Source of the DNA: Clostridiales bacterium UBA1740 | GTDB taxonomy: Bacteria > Bacillota > Clostridia > Oscillospirales > CAG-272 | Direction of reading: 5' to 3' | Assembly: GCA_002315715.1 (NCBI GenBank) | Contig: DCHY01000032.1 | Span: 3,965 to 16,057 of the forward strand | Length of the DNA stretch: 12,093 nucleotides | Shown here: positions 1 through 4,452 of the stretch, one piece after another | Numbering within the stretch: position 1 is the stretch's first letter | Layout: the number at the start of each line of letters is the position of its first letter | The notes under the pieces: model-generated | What the model was told of the DNA's origin: nothing | Seen by the model: only the letters and a program-made list of their open reading frames with translations | The model's database searches: none | Program-made: the position numbers and the translations under genes

Positions 1-399
1 ATACAACTGCGCCAAAGGCGCAACATCACTTGCCGACAGGCAAACATCACTGTGCGTCAGTACAGCATCAAGCGCCTGCGGCGCACATCACTTCCGTTTC
101 TTTGAAACGGATAAATGGCGCACATCACTTCCGTTCTTCAGAACGGATAAATGCCGCGAGGCGCGGCAATTCATGCGACCGTGTCGCAATTCATGAGGCT
201 GTGCCTCTATTCATGCGCAAGGCGCAATTCATTCCGCAACGCGGACAATATACAACTGCGCCAAGGGCGCAACATCACTTGCCGACAGGCAAACATCACT
301 GTGCGTCAGCACAGCATCACGCGCCTATGGCGCACATCACTTCCGTTTCTTTGAAACGGATAAATGGCGCACATCACTTCCGTTCTTCAGAACGGATAA
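1..399. repeat. Array of 17 short hairpins with conserved spacers
   Basis: This gene-free stretch is a chain of perfect or near-perfect small palindromes. Hairpins begin at about 8, 30, 51, 72, 93, 130, 152, 174, 195, 214, 233, 257, 279, 300, 321, 342 and 379. Stems are 5-8 bp, loops are 3-4 nt, and the pitch is 19-24 bp, most often 21; the two 37-bp steps contain an extra half-unit. Examples are TGCGCC-AAA-GGCGCA (8-22), TTGCC-GACA-GGCAA (30-43) and TGCGAC-CGT-GTCGCA (174-188). Stem sequences differ between units, while the spacers fall into two families, ACATCAC and ATTCAT, which read GTGATGT and ATGAAT on the mnmA strand. The right edge lies inside the 3' end of mnmA, so mnmA read-through would transcribe the array. 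The left edge is outside the window. It is not a CRISPR array, since the spacers rather than the palindromes are constant. I cannot name a family or function. Confidence 0.9.
250..399. repeat. Second copy of a 249-bp-period direct repeat within the hairpin array
   Basis: Bases 250-399 repeat bases 1-150 at an offset of exactly 249 with no indels. The differences I find by eye are at 16/265, 61/310, 71/320, 78/327 and 79/328. Four fall in loops or spacer, and the fifth (T61 versus C310) changes a T-G pair to a C-G pair in one stem. Identity stops at 400, where mnmA coding sequence begins. Because the window starts at 1, the first copy may extend further left. The duplication covers six hairpins and shows that the array has grown by segmental duplication. 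Confidence 0.9.
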
Positions 400-1516
400 C
401 TCCGCCGCCGAGGACGAGGTCGGAGGGGTCGGCAGAAGACAGGACGCCGCCATCCTTGAAATGTTCGCAAAGGGATGCGGGGAGATTTTCGGGATCGGCA
501 TAGAAGACCGCCGCCTGGCCCGACGTGACGGCGCGGACTTTCTTTTCAAAATGCAAAATCACGTCCTCGCCGCAGACTTCCACCGCCGCACGCTCGGGTT
601 TGGCGCGATAGCGGCACTTGGCATAGACGGTTTTCGGCAAATCCTGCTTGTCGCCGAGCACAAAGAAAACGTCTTTGACGGTGCAGGTGTCGGTATAAAG
701 GTCGATGTCTTTCGCCAAGGTGACGGTGTTGTTCGCCGCCGATTTTTCCTTGACGTACATCGGCTCGCCGAGGGCGATACCGAGACCTTTTCTTTGACCG
801 ACGGTATAACGCATCATGCCGCGGTGACGGCCGAGCACGTTGCCGAAAACGTCGATATAGTCGCCGTCTTCGTAGGTTTTTCCGGTGCGGCGCTCGATAT
901 ACGCGGCGTAATCGCCGTCGGGAATAAAGCAAATATCTTGACTGTCGGGTTTTTCGGCGTTTTCAAAACCCAAGGAGGCGGCAAGGGCGCGCACCTCGTT
1001 TTTGCTCTCAAATTCGCCGAGGGGAAAGAGAATGTGCGAAAGGCTTTCGCTATCCAAAAAGTAAAGCACGTAACTTTGGTCTTTTTCCTTGGCTTTGGCA
1101 CGGAACAGCAGATGTCTGCCGTCGGGAAGCGCCAAAATGCGGGCGTAGTGACCCGTGACGAGGGTGTCAAAACCGTTCTTTTTTGCCTCGCTTGCCAGAT
1201 TGCCGAACTTCAAATAGCGGTTGCAAAACAGGCAGGGATTGGGGGTGTCGCCCTCCTCGTAGGTCGAAACGAAACGGTCGATGACCTCGCGCGAAAAATC
1301 CTCGCGTCTGTCAAGAAGACGATGGGAAATGCCGAGCTTCGCCGCCACGGATTTGGCGACGTCACTGTCGCCGCCGGAACCGCAGACGTAGGGGCGGTTT
1401 TCGTCGTGTAATTTGAGGGTGACTCCCTCAGCTTCGTATCCCATTTGCAAAGTCAACGCCGCGGCAACGGCACTGTCCACGCCGCCGCTCATAGCTATCC
1501 AGGCTTTTTTACTCAT
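374..1516 (-). CDS. mnmA: tRNA-specific 2-thiouridylase MnmA (TrmU)
   Basis: This cytoplasmic enzyme adenylates U34 of the Lys, Glu and Gln tRNAs and replaces its 2-oxygen with sulphur relayed from a cysteine desulfurase. The 380-aa product is near the usual family length (about 360-370). It has the N-terminal PP-loop SGGVDS (10-15), the NPCLFCN motif (93-99) whose Cys98 matches the family's catalytic cysteine, TGHYAR (121-126), and DSQDIC with the second catalytic cysteine Cys196. The tRNA-binding and C-terminal beta-barrel regions follow. I chose the ATG at 1516 because it gives MSKKAWIAMSGG directly after AGAGGGGCGGT; an in-frame ATG at 1567 has no ribosome site. It lies downstream of cysK and overlaps a 27-codon leader by 8 bases. 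The last seven residues, IRSEERK, and the stop codon are encoded by the neighbouring hairpin array, after the usual GGGVI-like ending. Identification is very secure. Confidence 0.97.
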   Translation of the reverse strand: MSKKAWIAMSGGVDSAVAAALTLQMGYEAEGVTLKLHDENRPYVCGSGGDSDVAKSVAAKLGISHRLLDRREDFSREVIDRFVSTYEEGDTPNPCLFCNRYLKFGNLASEAKKNGFDTLVTGHYARILALPDGRHLLFRAKAKEKDQSYVLYFLDSESLSHILFPLGEFESKNEVRALAASLGFENAEKPDSQDICFIPDGDYAAYIERRTGKTYEDGDYIDVFGNVLGRHRGMMRYTVGQRKGLGIALGEPMYVKEKSAANNTVTLAKDIDLYTDTCTVKDVFFVLGDKQDLPKTVYAKCRYRAKPERAAVEVCGEDVILHFEKKVRAVTSGQAAVFYADPENLPASLCEHFKDGGVLSSADPSDLVLGGGVIRSEERK

Positions 1517-1592
1517 ACCGCCCCTCTTTTCCGTGCCCGCTTGGAGTGCAGACGAGTCTGCACTCATATGCTATCCATGCTTTTTTACTCAT
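1509..1592 (-). CDS. Leader ORF 2 upstream of mnmA (27 codons)
   Basis: This short ORF starts MSKKAWIAYECR and ends GKEGRYE. Its start is a duplicate of the mnmA start region: 33 bp at 1570-1602 nearly match 1494-1526. It sits behind AAGGAGG at optimal spacing, a stronger ribosome site than mnmA's own. Its TAA stop lies 8 bases inside mnmA in the string TATGAGTAA, so ribosomes ending here are placed on the mnmA start. Residues 12-21 include the inverted repeat at 1544-1565. Translation is an inference from the ribosome site and overlap. It could instead be a non-functional duplication by-product. Confidence 0.5.
   Translation of the reverse strand: MSKKAWIAYECRLVCTPSGHGKEGRYE
1544..1565. repeat. 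Perfect inverted repeat inside leader ORF 2
   Basis: Two 10-bp arms (GAGTGCAGAC and GTCTGCACTC) flank a 2-bp centre. One arm is the GAGTGCAGA word that also occurs directly repeated at about 1606-1614. In RNA a 2-base loop is too tight, so the stem would open to about 8-9 bp, still stable, about 30 nt upstream of the mnmA start. It may modulate leader translation, or simply mark the recombination that built the duplicated start. Confidence 0.75.
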
Positions 1593-1644
1593 ACCGCCCC
1601 TCCTTTCTGCACTCATATGCTATCCAGGGTCTCTTTTCTGTCAT
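1585..1644 (-). CDS. Leader ORF 1 upstream of mnmA (19 codons)
   Basis: The ORF encodes MTEKRPWIAYECRKEGRYE and follows AAAAAGGATAACT, an acceptable ribosome site. Its core WIAYECR and end KEGRYE match leader ORF 2. Its TAA stop overlaps the leader 2 start in the same TATGAGTAA string that joins leader 2 to mnmA. The first codons differ from leader 2 and are one codon longer, yet the frame is kept. It lies 39 bp after the cysK stop and is probably on the same transcript. Six of the 19 codons are Lys or Glu. No known peptide family is recognised. Confidence 0.45.
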   Translation of the reverse strand: MTEKRPWIAYECRKEGRYE

Positions 1645-1683
1645 AGTTATCCTTTTTGTGCCCCGTTCGGCAGGGCTTTTTGG

Positions 1684-2613
1684 TCAATCGTTAAATTCGG
1701 GAGTCGAGAGGTATCGGTCGCCGGTATCGGGGAGCAAAACGACGATTTTCTTGCCTGCGTTTTCTTTCCGCTTGGCAATCTCGACAGCGGCGTGAAGTGC
1801 CGCGCCCGAGGAGATGCCGACGAGCAGTCCTTCGCGCTTAGCGAGCAAGCGCGCCGCCGCGTATGCGTCCTCCTCGAGGACGGGGAATACTTCGTCGATG
1901 ATATCGCGGTTGCAGTTCTTGGGAATGAAGTTGGCACCGATGCCTTGAATGCCGTGCGGTCCTGCGACCCCGCCCGAAAGCAGGGGGGATTTTTTCGGCT
2001 CGACCGCTACGATTTTGACGGCGGGTTTTTGACTCTTGAGATATGCTGCCGTTCCCGAAACGGTACCGCCCGTGCCGACGCCTGCGACGAAAATATCGAC
2101 GCCGCCCTCGGTGTCCTCAAAGATTTCGGGACCCGTCGTTTTGGTGTGGGCTTTGGGGTTGTTTTCGTTGTCAAACTGAGAGGGAATAAAGGAATTCGGG
2201 GTTTCTTCGGCGAGTCTCTTTGCCTCTTCGATGGAGCCTTTCATGCCGAGCGCACCGGGCGTCAGAACGAGTTTGGCACCGTATGCCTTCATCAGCATTT
2301 GGCGTTCTTTCGACATGGTGTCGGGCATGACGATGATGGCGTGATAGCCGCGCACCGCCGCCAAGGCGCAAAGACCGATGCCGGTATTGCCGGAGGTCGG
2401 CTCGATGATGGTAGCGCCGGGCTTGATTTTGCCGTCGCGCTCCGCCGCGTCAAGCATCTCTTTGGCGATGCGGTCTTTGGCAGAACCGGCAGGGTTAAAG
2501 AGTTCGGCTTTGCCGAGAATCACGGCTTGCAGGCCGAGTTCCTTTTCAAGGCGCGAAAAATGAATGAGGGGCGTGTGCCCGACTAAGTCTTCGATGGAAT
2601 TTGCGATTTTCAT
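1684..2613 (-). CDS. cysK: Cysteine synthase (O-acetylserine sulfhydrylase), CysK type
   Basis: This cytoplasmic PLP enzyme makes L-cysteine from O-acetylserine and sulphide. The 309-aa protein has the family's usual length and motifs: NPAGSAKDR with the PLP lysine K46 (SAKDR instead of the common SVKDR), the substrate loop PTSGNTG (72-78), the PLP-phosphate loop GTGGT (180-184), HGIQGIGANF (220-229), GISSG (267-271) and DTGDRYLS (297-304). The ATG at 2613 follows GGAGAAAAAC. A consensus promoter lies 35-63 bp upstream. mnmA follows after two leader ORFs with no intrinsic terminator in that direction, so co-transcription is likely. Cysteine is the sulphur source for MnmA chemistry through a desulfurase, which makes the pairing sensible. 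Symbol cysK is preferred over cysM because of length and motifs. Confidence 0.95.
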   Translation of the reverse strand: MKIANSIEDLVGHTPLIHFSRLEKELGLQAVILGKAELFNPAGSAKDRIAKEMLDAAERDGKIKPGATIIEPTSGNTGIGLCALAAVRGYHAIIVMPDTMSKERQMLMKAYGAKLVLTPGALGMKGSIEEAKRLAEETPNSFIPSQFDNENNPKAHTKTTGPEIFEDTEGGVDIFVAGVGTGGTVSGTAAYLKSQKPAVKIVAVEPKKSPLLSGGVAGPHGIQGIGANFIPKNCNRDIIDEVFPVLEEDAYAAARLLAKREGLLVGISSGAALHAAVEIAKRKENAGKKIVVLLPDTGDRYLSTPEFND

Positions 2614-2647
2614 GTTTTTCTCCGTGTTTGCGATAAAATATGAAACT

Positions 2648-2676
2648 ATTATAGTCTATCCTTTTTTTCTTGTCAA
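2648..2676 (-). promoter_or_regulatory. Consensus sigma-A promoter of cysK-mnmA
   Basis: On the minus strand the sequence has TTGACA (2671-2676), a 17-bp spacer and TATAAT (2648-2653), both hexamers perfect. The expected transcription start is about 2640, giving a leader of about 27 nt before the cysK ATG. It lies between the phage terminator and cysK, so cysK does not depend on phage transcription. A perfect promoter implies strong basal expression unless repressed. Confidence 0.88.
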
Positions 2677-2680
2677 GAAA
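2666..2680. promoter_or_regulatory. Palindrome over the cysK -35 box, possible operator
   Basis: TTTCTTG-T-CAAGAAA is a perfect 7-bp inverted repeat around one central base, and it contains the whole -35 hexamer. A dimeric repressor bound here would block RNA polymerase. Control by sulphur or cysteine status is plausible for cysK, but I do not recognise the site as that of a named regulator. Confidence 0.45.
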
Positions 2681-2690
2681 CCGCCTTGTT

Positions 2691-2730
2691 ATAAAAAAGA
2701 AAATCCCCGTCAAACCGGGGTTTGACGGGG
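2691..2730 (-). terminator. Intrinsic terminator of the phage late operon
   Basis: CCCCGTCAAAC (2705-2715) and GTTTGACGGGG (2720-2730) form an 11-bp stem with a 4-nt loop. On the minus strand it is followed by ATTTTCTTTTTT. The plus-strand side has no T-run, so it works in the direction of the phage genes. It starts 7 bp past the last phage stop codon and insulates cysK. Confidence 0.92.
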
Positions 2731-2737
2731 GAAAAAC

Positions 2738-3085
2738 TTATTCTTCTTTTTCGTTTTCGTCCTCGTCAAAGGGGACGGGGGCTTTTTTGTCTTTGCCGTC
2801 GTCCGGCACGACAGATTTCAAAACGCGGTTGAGAAGCGGTATCAAATACTCTTTGACCACGAGGAAAAGCGTCAGAGATACCGCCGCGGCAAGCAGCGAG
2901 AAAATGTCCCCCGACTTGTCTTTGACGGCGTTGTAGATGAAGAAAAACAGATTCGCGTCGGTTGACGAAGAGAGCATTGCCCCCTCGCTCTCCTCGGCGA
3001 AAATCGTGATGCCGCCGCCGATGAGAAGCCCGATAATCAGACAGAAGGAGAAGATCTTTTTGAGAGCGTCGCGCTTATTCTTCAT
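2738..3085 (-). CDS. Small membrane protein at the end of the phage operon, possible holin
   Basis: The 115-aa product starts with a basic tip and a hydrophobic stretch (about 11-30, ending IFAEE) that could be a signal peptide cut near residue 30 or a first membrane helix. A second hydrophobic helix lies at about 61-78. The C-terminus is strongly charged and ends EDENEKEE. The ATG at 3085 overlaps the previous gene by 11 bases, as expected in a compact phage operon; a longer in-frame start at 3235 would lie deep inside that gene and was rejected. Size, two hydrophobic helices and last position in the late operon fit a holin, but no endolysin is adjacent and no family motif is recognised. It could instead be a phage membrane protein of other role. 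Confidence 0.7.
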   Translation of the reverse strand: MKNKRDALKKIFSFCLIIGLLIGGGITIFAEESEGAMLSSSTDANLFFFIYNAVKDKSGDIFSLLAAAVSLTLFLVVKEYLIPLLNRVLKSVVPDDGKDKKAPVPFDEDENEKEE

Positions 3086-3557
3086 TGGGCACCGCTCTGA
3101 CGATCGCTTGATACGTGCCGTCCCAGAAGAAGAAAATCGAGTAGCGATAGCCGCACTCGGGGGTGAAATATCCCTCGTCGGTGTGGTCGCCGGTGTAATA
3201 GACGGACTCGTCGAGGTCAAAGTTGATTTCGTCATCGCCGGTCACGAAAGAGATGGCGGCGCGAAATTCGTAATTGCTCCCGGAGGCAGTCGGAAGGGCG
3301 AGATTGAAGTTGGAGGGATACTCCGAAAAAATGTAGTTGTAGTTGTTTTGGAGCGTGAAACGTCCCGAAAACGAGTTGACGGTTTTTTGCGTCACGCCGA
3401 GAAACGGCAAAACGCCGGCGGTGGAAATGCCGTTGCCGACCTTCACTTTATAGAAGTTGCCCACCTTGACGAGCATGATTTCTCCGTCGGGCACAACGAT
3501 GTTGTGGGAAGACCAGTCGGATTCCGAACCGCGCAAATGCTGAATCGAAATAGACAT
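3075..3557 (-). CDS. Phage tail appendage protein with Mtd-N-like domain
   Basis: The first ~53 of 160 residues (SISIQHLRGS, then GEIMLVK, FYKVKVGNG, LPFLG) match the pattern of the N-terminal domain of phage tropism and fibre proteins such as Mtd, which attaches receptor-binding domains to the tail. The rest (about 60-157) alternates short strands with aromatic residues, including TGDHTDEGYFTPECGYRYSI, and ends with IVRAV. It looks like a compact beta-sandwich tip. The ATG at 3557 follows AAGAAAGGATAACAAT. It is encoded just after the coiled-coil fibre, so it may form or cap the fibre tip. The C-terminus is not a C-type lectin fold by motif, and no reverse transcriptase or template repeat is nearby. 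The structural role is likely; the receptor is unknown. Confidence 0.75.
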   Translation of the reverse strand: MSISIQHLRGSESDWSSHNIVVPDGEIMLVKVGNFYKVKVGNGISTAGVLPFLGVTQKTVNSFSGRFTLQNNYNYIFSEYPSNFNLALPTASGSNYEFRAAISFVTGDDEINFDLDESVYYTGDHTDEGYFTPECGYRYSIFFFWDGTYQAIVRAVPNEE

Positions 3558-3579
3558 ATTGTTATCCTTTCTTGAGTAG

Positions 3580-4416
3580 TTAATCGGAAATTCTCGAAGC
3601 GGCGTTGCCGGCGTCGAAAATCAGAGAATCGTGCAGTTCCTTTTCCGTAACGAAACCGCATTCCAAAACCGAGGGGCAGGCGCCGTGGCGGTCGGCGGGA
3701 GTTTGACAGTCAAAGCCTTGCAAACCGCCGGACGCGCCGCCGCTCTCCAAGGCGGAAAGACGGGTATCGAGAAGCGACAGAGAAGCGGCAAAGACGCTTT
3801 GCGTGCTCGAAAGCGCAGAGACGGTATCGGACGTAGACGAAACGGCACTTGATAAGGCGGAGAGCGCACTGTCAAGAGTTGCCAAACTGCCGGTATGCGA
3901 AAGCAGCGTGCTCTCGGCGGTATCTACGTCGCTTCCAAGCGTGGAAAGCGTGCCGGTATGTGATACAATCGTGCCCTCGGCGGTCGTCACGCGCTGCGTC
4001 AGTGCCGAAACCGAAGACAGCAGTGTCGACAGTTGCGCCGACAAGGTACCGACGGCACTCTCGGCAACGGACAGACGGGCACCCTGCGCCGAAAGCGCAC
4101 TTGACGCCGTCGCAAGATCGGTCGTAAGGGAGTCAACGTCGGATTCCGCCGCCGTGAGTCTTCCGTTTTGCGCCGTGTCCGTTGCTTCAACGGTGCCGAC
4201 GCGCGTCGTTAAGGCGGACAGACTTGCGCTGAGCGAGGTGACCTCCGATATGAGCGTATTGAGTTTTCCCACGAGAAAAAGCGGGAGTCGGTCAAACGCC
4301 GCTTTGAGGTCCGTCGCCGTGTAGCCAAGCCCCCCGAAAGATGCCGGCGCCGTCGGGCGCGAGGGAAGAGAAGATACTTTGAGCGAGGCAATATCTTCCG
4401 GTTGAATGGAGTTCAT
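3580..4416 (-). CDS. Coiled-coil phage tail fibre
   Basis: The 278-aa product has three parts. Residues 1-55 form an attachment-like domain (IQPEDIASLKVSSLPSRP, GGLGYTATDLKAAFD). Residues about 55-225 are a long Ser/Thr/Ala-rich heptad region with repeated blocks such as VSHTGTLSTL and LSHTGSLATL, consistent with a trimeric coiled coil. Residues 226-278 start with a Gly/Ser hinge and carry Cys237, Cys247 and Cys253. The ATG at 4416 follows AGAAAGGATTGCT; an upstream TTG at 4437 has no ribosome site and was rejected. It lies between the tail hub and appendage genes. The hub-proximal N-terminus probably binds the tail and the C-terminus the tip or host. Confidence 0.8.
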   Translation of the reverse strand: MNSIQPEDIASLKVSSLPSRPTAPASFGGLGYTATDLKAAFDRLPLFLVGKLNTLISEVTSLSASLSALTTRVGTVEATDTAQNGRLTAAESDVDSLTTDLATASSALSAQGARLSVAESAVGTLSAQLSTLLSSVSALTQRVTTAEGTIVSHTGTLSTLGSDVDTAESTLLSHTGSLATLDSALSALSSAVSSTSDTVSALSSTQSVFAASLSLLDTRLSALESGGASGGLQGFDCQTPADRHGACPSVLECGFVTEKELHDSLIFDAGNAASRISD

Positions 4417-4452
4417 AGCAATCCTTTCTGTTAACAAATGTAAACAAAAGTA

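Noticed and set aside
1..399. CRISPR array
   Set aside because: The constant parts are 6-7-nt spacers and the variable parts are palindromes; there are no 24-36-bp identical repeats separated by unique sequence, and no cas genes.
30..503. 157-aa plus-strand ORF through the array
   Set aside because: It is low-complexity, repeats with the array, runs into the antisense of mnmA and has no ribosome site.
461..1411. 316-aa plus-strand ORF opposite mnmA
   Set aside because: It lies wholly antisense to a secure gene; long open antisense frames are expected from the GC-biased codon use here.
1517..1567. Upstream ATG at 1567 as the mnmA start
   Set aside because: It would add 17 unrelated residues and has no ribosome site; the ATG at 1516 gives the family N-terminus behind AGAGGGG.
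1660..1681. Terminator between cysK and mnmA
   Set aside because: The stem is short and imperfect, and its T-run lies only on the plus strand, so it would not stop cysK-mnmA transcription.
1546..2586. 346-aa plus-strand ORF opposite cysK
   Set aside because: It is antisense to an intact cysK and matches no family by eye.
3075..3557. Diversity-generating retroelement target, because of the Mtd-N-like domain
   Set aside because: There is no reverse transcriptase, no template/variable repeat pair and no C-type lectin motif in the window; the Mtd-N-like domain is widespread in ordinary fibres.
4417..4437. Alternative TTG start extending the fibre by 7 residues
   Set aside because: The AGAAAGGA ribosome site lies downstream of that TTG and serves the ATG at 4416.
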